DNA from: Glycine soja
Lineage: Eukaryota > Streptophyta > Magnoliopsida > Fabales > Fabaceae
DNA length: 64,000 nucleotides
Assembly: GCF_004193775.1 (NCBI RefSeq)
Contig: NC_041011.1
Coordinates: forward strand, 17,627,173-17,691,172
Reading direction: 5' to 3'
Numbering within the stretch: the stretch's first letter is position 1; the number at the start of each line of letters is the position of its first letter. Under the pieces are notes generated by a model, which saw only the letters and a list, made by a program, of their open reading frames with translations, was not told where the DNA came from and did not search any database. This document shows positions 45,678 to 56,529 of this stretch, one piece after another. A program made the position numbers and the translations under genes.

Positions 45678-47975
45678 ATGCTTGGACAAGAGAATTGTGT
45701 CCTTAAATCACCATTCTTGCTATGTATCTTCATTGGCTTCTTGATGCATTCTGTTGTGGGAGCTGAGATTCCATTGGGTTCCAAGCTTTCTGTGGTTGAT
45801 AATGATTATTGGGTTTCCTCCAATGGTGATTTTGCATTTGGATTCTACAACATTTCAGATCAACCTAACCAGTTTAGTGTTGGCATTAGATTCAATTCCA
45901 AGTCTATACCATATAGCCAACAAACTGTGGCTTGGGTTGCAGGTGGTGATGTCAAAGTAGGTAACAAGTCCTACTTTGAACTCACTCAGGAAGGGGAACT
46001 GGTCCTGTTTGATTCCATAGGTGAGGGTTCTGTTTGGACCGTCAAAACGGGAAACCAATCTGTAGCTTCAGCTTCACTTCTTGACAATGGAAATCTTGTT
46101 CTAATGGACAAGGAGCAAAAAATCATTTGGCAAAGTTTTGATACTCCATCTGATACACTTCTCCCAGGACAAAGTTTGTTTGCTAATGAAACGCTTCGGG
46201 CTGCTACCGCAAGCAAGAATAGCAAGGCCAGTTACTATACTCTTCACATGAATGCTTCAGGTCATTTGGAGCTACATTGGGAAAGTGGTGTTATCTACTG
46301 GACAAGTGAAAACCCTTCTGCTTCAAATCTCCGTGCTTTCCTTACAGCCAGTGGAGCACTAGAGCTTCAAGACCGAAGCTTGAAACCTGTTTGGTCTGCA
46401 TTTGGAGATGATCACAATGATTCTGTGAAGTACAGATATCTTCGGCTTGATGTGGATGGCAATCTTCGGTTGTATTCGTGGGTTGAAAGTTTAGGATCGT
46501 GGAGATCAGTCTGGCAAGCTGTTGAGAATCAGTGCAAGGTCTTTGCAACTTGCCGTCAACTTGGTGTCTGTGTGTTCAACGCCTCAGGTTCTGCTGAATG
46601 CAAATGCCCGTTTGAGGTAACTGGGGGTAACGAATGTTTGGTTCCATATGAGGAGGAGTGTGAATCTGGCTCCAATATGATAGCATATAAGAACACATAT
46701 CTATATGCATTCTACCCTCCTGATAATTCTTTTATCACAAGTAGTTTGCAGCAATGTGAACAGTTGTGCCTGAATGACACTCAATGTACTGTAGCAACCT
46801 TTTCCAATGATGGAACTCCACAATGCTCAATAAAGAAAACTGAGTATATCACCGGTTATTCAGATCCATCTGTAAGCTCAATATCATTTGTTAAGAGATG
46901 TTCAGGTCCATTTGCTGTAAATCCAGGTATCACTAAGTCTCCTCCTCCTTCCGAACCGCCTCCTCGGTTCTGTGTTCCTTGCCTAATAGGAGCTTCAACA
47001 GGCACATTTTTCATCCTTGTCATTTTCCAGATGGGAATTGTGCTCTTCATCTACAGAAGAAAAAACTCTACCAGGAAAAGGTCCACTTTAACTTTCACAG
47101 GCACAAATTCAAAGGGTTTAATTGTTTTGTCCTTCTCAGAAATCAAGAGCCTCACAGGGGATTTCAAGAATCAAATTGGGCCAAAGGTGTTCAAGGGTTT
47201 GCTACCAAACAACCATCCAATTGCGGTTACAGACCTCAATGCGTCCCTAGAGGAAAGGAAGTTCCGAAGTGCTGTTATGAAGATGGGTTGCATCCACCAC
47301 AAGAACCTTGTGAAACTGGAGGGTTATTGTTGTGAGTTTGATCACAGGTTTTTGGTGTATGAATATTGCAAAAAGGGTTCAGTGGACAAGTACATAGATG
47401 ATGATGCTCTTTGCAAGGTGCTAACATGGAGAAAGAGAGTTGAGATATGCTCAAGTGTGGCAAAGGCCATATGTTATTTGCACTCCGGGTGCAGGGAGTT
47501 TATAAGCCATGGAAACTTGAAATGCGAAAATGTTATGTTGGACGAAAACTTAGGAGCCAAGGTGACTGAATTTGGGTTTGCTATTGCAGATGGCAAAGCA
47601 ACATATTGTGGCTTTTCAGCTGAGAAGGATATAGAGGATTTTGGCAAGTTAGTTCTAACCTTGTTAACCGGGTGTCGCAATCACGATCACATTGAGCTTT
47701 GTGAGTGGGCATATAAAGAATGGATGGAAGAGAGGGTGGCCAATGTGGTTGATAAAAGAATGGAAGGGGGCTACAAATCAGAGGAACTAGAGCACGTGTT
47801 AAGAATTGCGTTTTGGTGCCTTCAAATGGATGAACGTCGGAGACCTTCCATGGGGGAGGTAGTAAGAGTACTTGATGGTACATTGAGTGTTGATCCGCCA
47901 CCACCTCCTTTCGCCTTTCAGAGGCCCTTGCAGGTAGATGATTCAGAAGAAAATGTTTCAGAGTTAGAAGTATGA
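45678..47975 (+). CDS. SD3-1: SD3-1-type G-type lectin S-receptor-like kinase (pseudokinase)
   Basis: The gene is intronless and encodes 765 residues, about the length of Arabidopsis SD3-1 (At2g41890). It has a signal peptide (1-29, 'SPFLLCIFIGFLMHSVVGA'), a bulb-type mannose-binding lectin region (~35-165), a Cys-rich segment (~286-320), a PAN-like region with paired cysteines (~327-408), a Pro-rich stalk 'SPPPSEPPPR' (421-430), one membrane helix (~435-458, 'TGTFFILVIFQMGIVLFIYR'), and a cytoplasmic kinase-like domain (~485-735). Key catalytic residues are absent: the VAIK Lys is Thr518 ('IAVT'), the HRD loop is 'SHGNLKCEN' (611-613 HGN), and DFG is 'EFG' (631-633). It is predicted to sit in the plasma membrane and act as a receptor-like scaffold rather than an active kinase. 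No stops or frameshifts; the first ATG of the frame directly precedes the signal peptide. Confidence 0.9.
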   Translation: MLGQENCVLKSPFLLCIFIGFLMHSVVGAEIPLGSKLSVVDNDYWVSSNGDFAFGFYNISDQPNQFSVGIRFNSKSIPYSQQTVAWVAGGDVKVGNKSYFELTQEGELVLFDSIGEGSVWTVKTGNQSVASASLLDNGNLVLMDKEQKIIWQSFDTPSDTLLPGQSLFANETLRAATASKNSKASYYTLHMNASGHLELHWESGVIYWTSENPSASNLRAFLTASGALELQDRSLKPVWSAFGDDHNDSVKYRYLRLDVDGNLRLYSWVESLGSWRSVWQAVENQCKVFATCRQLGVCVFNASGSAECKCPFEVTGGNECLVPYEEECESGSNMIAYKNTYLYAFYPPDNSFITSSLQQCEQLCLNDTQCTVATFSNDGTPQCSIKKTEYITGYSDPSVSSISFVKRCSGPFAVNPGITKSPPPSEPPPRFCVPCLIGASTGTFFILVIFQMGIVLFIYRRKNSTRKRSTLTFTGTNSKGLIVLSFSEIKSLTGDFKNQIGPKVFKGLLPNNHPIAVTDLNASLEERKFRSAVMKMGCIHHKNLVKLEGYCCEFDHRFLVYEYCKKGSVDKYIDDDALCKVLTWRKRVEICSSVAKAICYLHSGCREFISHGNLKCENVMLDENLGAKVTEFGFAIADGKATYCGFSAEKDIEDFGKLVLTLLTGCRNHDHIELCEWAYKEWMEERVANVVDKRMEGGYKSEELEHVLRIAFWCLQMDERRRPSMGEVVRVLDGTLSVDPPPPPFAFQRPLQVDDSEENVSELEV

Positions 47976-49077
47976 TGCTAGCTCAAAGTTTAGAAACTTT
48001 TGTTCATCTAGATGATAAGAAAAAATGCTCATTGTTTTTTGTCCCTTAACCTATTAGTGGTAGTTGAACTGTGAAAACAATGTTGTTCATTTCAGACCTG
48101 CAGCATCTACCTTAAGTTGTGTCTCTACTTAGGGACATACTTGAGAATGAGCATCTTTTAGGAATGAGCATTTTTGGTATGCGTGGATATTGCTGTTTAT
48201 TGCAACTTTAGAAGACAAAGTTGGCTAAGATAGAAATTCAGTCTTACATAATACTCTGGTTTCTTTCAATAGTATACTTGCATTGATATGTTCCATACAT
48301 GCTTTTCTCATGAGTTTAAACATTTGGAATTGTAAAATGAGTGGTTTAAAATGAATGTGAAAACAAGATGCAAAAAGATTAATTGTTAGATAACATTCGG
48401 TAAAGTATGTTTTGGCATCCATTTGGAGTGTATACACTTCATTGAATAAGAAATAGAGAAGACGGAAGTGAGAAAAATAATAGACGTATCAGGAAAGGAA
48501 GAAAGAGATTAAAGGAGTAATGAGGGTAGAAAGTTAATGTAAGAAAAATGGATGTCTGAAAATTAAAGTTCATAATATTTTGGGTTTCATTACAGTTATT
48601 CTTATGTATATAAACTTAAGACATTTTACATTTATATCTAACAATATAGATGAAAGACTGTTTACTACAACACGTGTGTTTTTCGTCTGATTAACCTTAG
48701 GTTTGGATATTTTAAACCATGTTTTAAGTTCAAGTCTTATGAATAAAAAATATGGTTAGGAAAGAAAATTTTATTAAAAGTGACAAGTTAAGTTTCTAGT
48801 GGAGATTAATTGTGGATACTTTCCATCAATGTTATGATGATTTAAACAAAAAGATGGAAGACTTTTTGTTTTTTATCGACCATAAATATTCTTCACCAAG
48901 ACAATTTTTCTTAAATTGATTAGGATTATTATAGACGATATTTTTTTTTTTACTATTAAACACAGATATATCTAGTATTGTAACAACTCTGTGTGTGGGT
49001 AAATCAAAGCATGATTTATAAGTGGTGGCTGCAATGTTGCCAAATCAAAGCTTCCTAATTCTGGTGCAAAGTCGTTG
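47976..49077. other. 3' UTR and downstream intergenic DNA
   Basis: The first 200-300 bp is probably the 3' UTR of the receptor gene. No other gene is recognised. Confidence 0.4.
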
Positions 49078-49272
49078 GGGGTGTTGCTAGGTGCATCAGG
49101 CACATTGCTTGTGCACCTAGCATCAAAACGAAATTCCAAAAATGTCCTTCATATGGATCATGTGATTCGTATGAGTCATACAAATCACGTGATCCGTATG
49201 AAAGACATTTTTGGAATTTTGTTTTGATGCTAGGTGTACAAACAATGTGTTTGGTGCACCTAGTAACACCCC
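49078..49272. mobile_element. 195-bp fold-back MITE of the GCTAGGTGCACC family
   Basis: Almost the entire element is one hairpin. The left end 'ggggtgttgctaggtgcatc' and the reverse complement of the right end 'ggggtgttactaggtgcacc' are followed by matching arms through 'aaattccaaaaatgtc' and meet at 'ggatcatgtgattcgtatga' / 'tcatacaaatcacgtgatcc'. It has the same terminal design as 17017-27627. A clean 9-bp target duplication is not visible. Confidence 0.8.
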
Positions 49273-52200
49273 AATGGTTGAACCTGATAGCATGCCTTGA
49301 AAAATCTGTGGTTCAACCCGCTTTCCAATCGTGAAAGAGGTGAATGGGTCTACCCATTGGATTACTATGTGTCTTGACTCTCATTATGTTTGTAGGCCCA
49401 CTGCCCAGGCCCCTCCCCATGGCTTTAAAAAGAAAATAAGAAGACAATTTTATATTAAACACAAAATGTTTAATTTATTTCTAATTAAAATATTCTTTTT
49501 GGGTTTGAGCACAAAATTTTTATTTTTTAAATTAAAACAAATTTCAAAAATCTTATATTTAAAAATCTTTATAAAAATTTATTTAAAAACAATTAATGGT
49601 ATTTCACATTGGTAGCTAGCCCAATAAAACTTCTCAACAAAACAGATGTAGTACTTTGGAATTGTCCCAGACTCTCCCAGCGGCTGGAAGAAAAATATAA
49701 ATAGGAAAAAAACTATTTTTTTTCTTGAACAAAAACTAAATTTATTTAAAAGCAGTTACTGTTACTCACATTGATTGTTAGCCCAATAAATCAAAGCAGA
49801 AGACTCTAATAGACTTGGGTGAATAAAGACTCTAATAGACTAATACTGGATTTGAATTAGAAGTAAAATAAAGAAAAAAGGGAAAAAAGATAAAAGTAAA
49901 ATAGAAATACGACAACAGAGATGAGTTTTTTTTTAATAGTAGAAATAAAAAGAGTGGAGAAACTTATCTCAGCGATTAGGAAGAGTTGAATAGAGAATGA
50001 AATAAATAAATAACCTATAAAATATTTTTATACTAATTAATTAAAAATAAATTTAACATAAAAATTAAACTTTTTAATCCATTATTTTTTGTAACATAAA
50101 ACTGTTTGTGATTTTTTAAATTTATATTATAAAATTTATTTATTTATTAAGAAACTTATACAGGAAAGTGAAAAAAATAGACCTTCTTTCTTATTTACTT
50201 GTGGATTCTACAGGAAAAAAATTCCTTATCAATCTCAATTTTCCTAAAAAATAAACAGTAGGAAATTGACATCTATTCTATCTCTTTCATTTCCATTTTC
50301 TTCATTTATATTTCTATTAAAACAAACAATTTGGTAGATAATTTCCAAGTCAAGCAATTTACATTTTTACTCATTTTTTAAGCCACTAATCACAGTAATC
50401 ACACAATGAAGATGAGAAAATGCCAGGTGAAGGATTCGCCCATTGAAAGTTCTCAACCAAACTTGAACGCAGCACGTTAAATTTGGAGAATGCTAGAGTT
50501 TGACCCGAACAATAAAAAAGAAAATGCTATTGTGTTGTATGTAGGATGCTGACTAAAAAGTACAGTTGATCCTTTTTTGTAAAGTACTAACTTTTTTTTC
50601 TTTCTAAAAACTAAGTTTAACGGTCAATAGATTAGTAAAATGATTATTGGCCATCATGGAGACATTTTTACTAATGTCTTGATGACAAAAGGTAAATTTA
50701 ACTTTGCATAATTTATGTGTCTGAACCAAATTTCATTTTGAGATTTTGTTTTTCAAAAATCGAATGTCCTTGTCAGATTGCATTTATGCATTATGATCAC
50801 AAAGTTCTATAAAATGATCTTATAGTAAAGTAAATTTACACTTCAACATTAAAACTGGGGCAAAGATTTGTCAATCGTGGACAAAGAAGAAATAGAGAGA
50901 AATTCTTAGAGGAATCCTAAGTGTAAATAGAATTCTTTTCTTAATAAATTAAAAATGTCAATTGGGAGACTCAAACTCAGTAATTTTTTTCTGTTTTTTT
51001 TATCCTTCCTCAACCAGTGTACAAACCATATATCTCTTTTCTCGTTAGCTTTTTATAGCCTCTTTAGAGTGTAAACTTCAGCCTCATATTATTCATGAAA
51101 TATGACTCACTTTTAAGATACAAGGGGTCTCTTGAATACTATTTTTTGTTTGTTTAAATAGAGATATCTGAGATTTTTTATTTGTCACCCAAATAATCCT
51201 CTTTCACCTGATCGGCCTATGTTAGAGGAAAATGATACTTTTAGTTGTGACTGTGTACCCAAACAGAGAGAGATTTTAAAATCTTTGTTCTTGACAATAC
51301 TTTTTGACATATAATTGGGCAGTGGAGTTTTGGAAAATTATTGATTTTTTTTCCCTGTTTAGGGGAATCCTAGGTGCAATTGGAAGTCATTTGAGATTTT
51401 TTTAGAGCAAAATTTGATTCCCTTCATTTCCTAATAATCCTTGTATAAGAAAAAAAATATTTTAAAAGAATTATCATTTTATCTTTTTAATATAACATTA
51501 ATGACTTATTTTCACTTATATTTTTTATAATATTAATGATATGAGCTAAAAAAAATAAATTAATGATAATAAGATTAATTTTATAAAATTATAATTTATT
51601 TTATTTATTGATTTTTGTTGGTTATGTAAAATAACATATATAAACAATAATTATAATGAGACGAATGATATAAAGCGAGTGATGGGATGAAGAGAAATAA
51701 ATAGAATTAATGTTATAAAATTTTACAAAAAAATGTATAAATAATATGATAATAGTTTTTTCTCCAACTTAAATATAATTCATTTAATATATTTATTTTA
51801 TTTTATTTTTCTAAATACTCGATGTGATATTCTTTTTTGTTTTTACATTAGTGCTTACTTTTATTTAGTTGTTATTAGCTTCTGAGTTGACTAAAGAGAC
51901 AAAGATTAAAATTAAAAAAAAAATATCAGAGGGATTAAAATAAAAATGAGGTATATTTATAAGAATTAAACTAAACAAATGTATAAAGTGGCGTGTCATC
52001 GTATGATAATATTCTAAAATAGTAGATAATGATAATTAAATAACCGAGAGTGAGTAATGCCATAAAAAAAATAAAAATTACACGAACTGTTTTAAAAACA
52101 ACAATATAAAAATAACTAGAATGAAAACTCTGATTATAAAACCTAAAAACACATATCCAAACCTTTTTCATGGACTTCTAGTATTATATATAAAAGAGAA

Positions 52201-53816
52201 AAAACTTTATCCTCGAAGTACTGTAAACTACTGCCTCGTCATGGACATAGAATCCGACCAACTGTTTTGATACAAGTGGGGTATTTTTTTTATCAATGCT
52301 ACTTTAGTTACATAAAAAAAAAAAAGAGAGAGAGAGAGAGAGAAGAAATCAATGCTACTTTAGAGGCAATGATTAGAGTTATTAAAAACTGTGTTTCATG
52401 AGTGGTTGCACTACACTATTTTATATAACCCGGTGATGCCTGCGACTTCTCTATTCATTATGTACATGTTTGTAATGTCTTTATAAATACGTGAACATGT
52501 ACGTGTACTTTTTTAAAATCTTTAATGCACTTTTTATTAATGGCTTTATAAATACGTGCACATAAACAAATATTATGCACCGAATTTGAGTTAGGTTTTT
52601 TGCTTTTGTTGTTTTTCCTGAGCAATTCTCACCCATAACTTGTTTGAGGGTGCTTGTCCGTTTTGTTTTGGGTCATGCTAATTGTTTGAACTTTGGATTC
52701 ATTAATTATAATTTTGCATCAGCAACAATTCTCAACCAACCCACCAAAAGCAAAAGTAATGTATTGTAGTACATTAGGTAAGTTTACTTTCTTAATTTCC
52801 ATAATTATTAATTAGATATAATTTAGTCTTCGTAGATTGTGGCTAAAACAAAGATCATAACTTTCGATTGTAAGATACGTGATCTCTGTTAATACAACAT
52901 ATGGACAATTGCTGGGTGCCAACAAAGGCACAACTTTACCAAATTTTAATCCGTTTTTGGTCCTTAATTTGTGACAAACCATAGAATAAACAACATCCTA
53001 GAGACATGATTTTTATGTAACAATAATCTTGATTCTTTCATATCTTGATTTTTATGCTTATTTTATACCCTGTCTCTTACTTCTCTTTTCATTATATCAC
53101 TTATTACATCATCCTCTTCTCTTTACTTGGTATATATCTCAAAGGGTGTGGGTCGATTTTTTTGGTTAGACAAAAAGGTTAAACTGTTTACAAATTAAAA
53201 GGAAAAGAAAATGAAGAATAAAACGATAAAGATGATATCTTTTTTACCGGTTCTTCTCCAACTTTTGCTATTAAATATACTAGTAAGTGGGGCTACCTTA
53301 TAAAACCCGGAGCAGAAAGTTGAGGTTTGAGTTCACATAGGGGAAAGTTGACTCAGGAACCTTAGAAAAGATTTGGTAGAAACGCGTAGATTTAGAACCT
53401 GGACCCGGTTGATTCATTATGAATTGCTGAAAAAGTAAATCAATTTAATTTGATTCACTTTTTAATTTGAGAAAAAGATATTCAACTCAACTCAATTTGG
53501 GGTGAGTTCAACCAGTTAGAATTAGATTCTCACCTCATTTATTGTCGGGTTCAAAGATTATGAGTGCCGGTTAATTATTGGATCAGATACTAATTTTAAT
53601 GGTCATTAATCTAAAAAAATTGTACATGGAGAAAATTAAGCGTAACTTCTTATGTTAAATAAATTGTTTTTTCACATGAAAACGCAACATAACCTTATAT
53701 GATTGCCGAGTTTGAATTCTCACATAATCTAACTAAAATACAAGAAAATATAAAAATAAAATATAAATATAAAAATCTCAATCGGATACTAACTTATACT
53801 AAACAAACTCAATTAG
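49273..53816. other. Intergenic DNA with short repeats
   Basis: No gene is recognised. A phrase ending 'tagcccaataaa' is repeated at about 49615-49628 and 49778-49790. A (GA)n tract of about 20 bp lies at 52324-52344. ORFs in this stretch are AT-rich and unconvincing. Confidence 0.4.
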
Positions 53817-53825
53817 TAAAATAAA

Positions 53826-55005
53826 GAGTAAATTACATTCACACTTCCCATGTTTTTTTCAAATTGCATCACATATTTTTTTTTTATTTTACAAAAAATC
53901 TCTTAATTGTTTAGCTCACATTATACTAGACTCACTCTCTCCTAAACATTGTTTAATAATTTAACAGAAAATAGACACATATTTGTCACATGACTTTTAA
54001 TGAAAATGTATGTCTAAAATATCTTCATCTTCTTCCTCACACTCGCACCCCTTGTGTTTTTCCAAATATTATCTGACATTCTTCCTTTTTTGCACCCTAC
54101 AAAAAAACTCTTAATTGTTTAACTCACATTATACCCAGATCTTCTTCTTCCTAAACACCATTTAATAATTTAATAGAAAGTAGACACATGTTGGTCACAT
54201 GACTTTTAATGAAAATTTATGTCTAAAATACTTTCATCTTTTTTCTCTTAACTCCATAAAAGATATTGCACCATTTTCAACTTGAAAATATTTTAACATT
54301 GTTTATTCTTTATCTTTTTTTCTCTAATTGAACATGAACTCATCTTTTTGTTGGAGGTAAACCTACCTTGTTGGTACGCATGTGTTAACACCATTCCTTC
54401 TTCTTTTTTTAGTTCAATTTTTGTGTGCATGTTGGGTCGTTTGGTTGCTATATTTTTTTTGGACGTGTTCCAAACAATGTCTATTGATTGAATATGGTCT
54501 TTTGCTTCAATTTTAGTATTTTGCTCCCGCATTTGTTTTTAACTCCTTTTTTAAAATATTTATTTTTGATGGCTATGTGTTTGATATAATGTCTCAATCA
54601 TGAGCTGCATATTCTTCAAGTGTTAGCAACAATGAAGTAAGAGTCAAATATTAAAGGAAAAAGTGTTATTGCCTTAAGAAATGTCCATTCACATGGTCAA
54701 TTATTAATTTGTTATTGAGTATTTAACAAAAATGTTAGAAAAATTTCGTTTACTCGTATATTTTAATTGACGTTAGTTAACGACGTTAATAAAAGAGGGA
54801 TAAAAGTAATGTAAAAAAAGAAGGGTATGAAGTGCAATTTGAGAAAAACATAGGGGTGCAAGTGTAACAAAAATGTTAGGGTAATTTCAGCAGTTCACAT
54901 ATTTCAATTGACGTTAACAGAAGGAGGGTAAAAATAATGTCAAAAAATGGAGAGGTACCAGGTACAATTTGAGAAAAACACAGGATGTGTGAGTGTAATT
55001 TACTC
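53826..55005. mobile_element. 1.2-kb inverted-repeat element with near-perfect 9-bp duplication
   Basis: The left end 'gagtaaattacattcacact' and the reverse complement of the right end 'gagtaaattacactcacaca' continue as an inverted repeat of about 45 bp to 'tcaaattg'. The flanks 'taaaataaa' (53817-53825) and 'taaaattaa' (55006-55014) match at 8 of 9 positions. Inside are a tandem duplication of about 180 bp on the left (units near 53890-54050 and 54095-54245, sharing 'gtcacatgacttttaatgaa') and a repeated right-end module ('aatttgagaaaaacata' at 54836 and 'aatttgagaaaaacaca' at 54966). No transposase. A Mutator-like origin is likely. Confidence 0.65.
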
Positions 55006-55014
55006 TAAAATTAA

Positions 55015-56130
55015 AAATGGAAATAGAAAAGTATTTAGAACTAAAGAAAAAGAAATAAAGATAAATATTTTATAAAAATAAGAAAACAAATTAATTAATG
55101 CAATTTGACCAAACTTGTTCGGGTTAGCTAAGCTCAATCCATGGTTTAAACAAGTTAGATCAAATAACCTTCTAAAAGGGTTAGTTAATCAATATTCTAA
55201 CCTATTTAACTTGTGAGTTGAGTTGAGTAGCATAATGAGTTGAAACTCAAGGTCACCCTGACACTTTTATGTAAAATAAAATTTAAGCAAATGATAGCTA
55301 GTATTCAAAGAATATTGGTTAAAAAATTTAAAATAGAAATAATTTTATTGAAAGACAAAAAAATACACTACTCATAATATTTTTTTATATATTCTCTCAT
55401 GATTTACATAATAAATATTTTTTATTTTATTTCTTTAATCAATATCCTAAAAACAACAAGACCTTAAAATTTATATCATTAATGTTAGAAACATATTTTC
55501 TAACATATTTTTTAAATATAATTTTTATTATAAGCTGAAATTCATTAAAATTTATCAAAATTGTGTAAGTCTTACTCCTTATTCAATGATACTCACAATT
55601 TTGTATTTTTAATAAATTTTAAATTATAATTATAAAAATATATTTTTAAAAGAATGTGATTAAGAATGTATTAATTCTCGAACTTTATTGAGAAATTGTA
55701 TTTATACATAAACTAATATTATACAAAAATTATAAAAAATAGTAAGAAGGGAGAAAATATGGAACAATTAAGATAATAAATGTGATCAAAGGAGATGGTA
55801 AAATAATATTGTAAAAAATATTCTATAAATTTATTGTACTAATAATATAAACATTATTTGTTAATCTTTAGTGGCAGTAGTTGTTGCTTCGACAGTGTTT
55901 TTCTTTATTTTATATTTTTTTACTTTATATTATGTCAGCACCGTAACTTTTCAACCATGAAGATTCTTTTGTTGTTTAAAAATCAGAAGGTATGCTGAGT
56001 GCTGACTATAGGATTTTCTCTACCATATTAGGGTCTTTTTCTGTGTACAAACTGAGTTTTTCAACAAATCTTTGTGCCGTTGTTTAGGGAGAACCCTTTA
56101 ACATTAGGATTTAGCTAGCCAGCAATATAT
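55015..56130. other. Intergenic DNA upstream of the SMR gene
   Basis: AT-rich; no gene is recognised. The last 150 bp should include the 5' UTR and core promoter of the SMR gene, but no TATA box could be singled out with confidence. Confidence 0.4.
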
Positions 56131-56529
56131 ATGGCACCAGTTTCTGCAAGAACTCGAATGAAGTGCAAGAAACTTGAGGAAAGAAAGCAGAAGAAGAAAA
56201 AGTCATCAATGGTTTATGCTGCTACAACACCTACTTCTTCTACAGGCACCAAAGAAATACAGGGTGATCATAGTGAGGAAGATATATGTTCAAGTGTGTG
56301 TTCTACACCGAAGGGTAAAAGGTTCAGAATACCAGAAGTGCTAAAATGTCCACCAGCTCCTAAGAAGAGAAAAATAACAACAACAACAACTATCACATCA
56401 TCGTGCTCATCCAAGACCAAGAGATCCTCAATAGCATTTTTTGCTTCACCAGATATAGAGCTCTTTTTCTTTTCTGCAATTAAAAGTAGTGTACCTGCTG
56501 CTTCAAGTTTTACCCCAAGTGGAGTTTGA
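56131..56529 (+). CDS. SMR: SIAMESE-RELATED (SMR) cyclin-dependent kinase inhibitor
   Basis: An intronless frame encodes 132 residues, with a basic N-terminus ('RMKCKKLEERKQKKKKSS', residues 9-26). It carries the conserved SMR box 'TPKGKRFRIPEVLKCPPAPK' followed by KRK (~59-81), a Ser/Thr-rich linker, and a C-terminal 'FFASPDIELFFFSAI' (~102-116), the hydrophobic motif thought to contact cyclins. SMR proteins bind CDK-cyclin complexes in the nucleus and block mitosis, promoting endoreduplication and cell-cycle arrest during development or stress. Length and composition fit the family. Which paralogue this is cannot be told from the sequence alone. The reading frame is clean and is the only strong CDS within 8 kb. 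Confidence 0.85.
   Translation: MAPVSARTRMKCKKLEERKQKKKKSSMVYAATTPTSSTGTKEIQGDHSEEDICSSVCSTPKGKRFRIPEVLKCPPAPKKRKITTTTTITSSCSSKTKRSSIAFFASPDIELFFFSAIKSSVPAASSFTPSGV

Noticed and set aside
46342..47904. Several 60-107-codon minus-strand ORFs inside the receptor gene
   Set aside because: They are antisense shadows of an intact 765-codon gene with clear domains.
49068..49282. Nine-base target duplication around the 195-bp MITE
   Set aside because: The flanks 'aagtcgttg' and 'aatggttga' are only loosely alike and need a gap to align, so no duplication is claimed.
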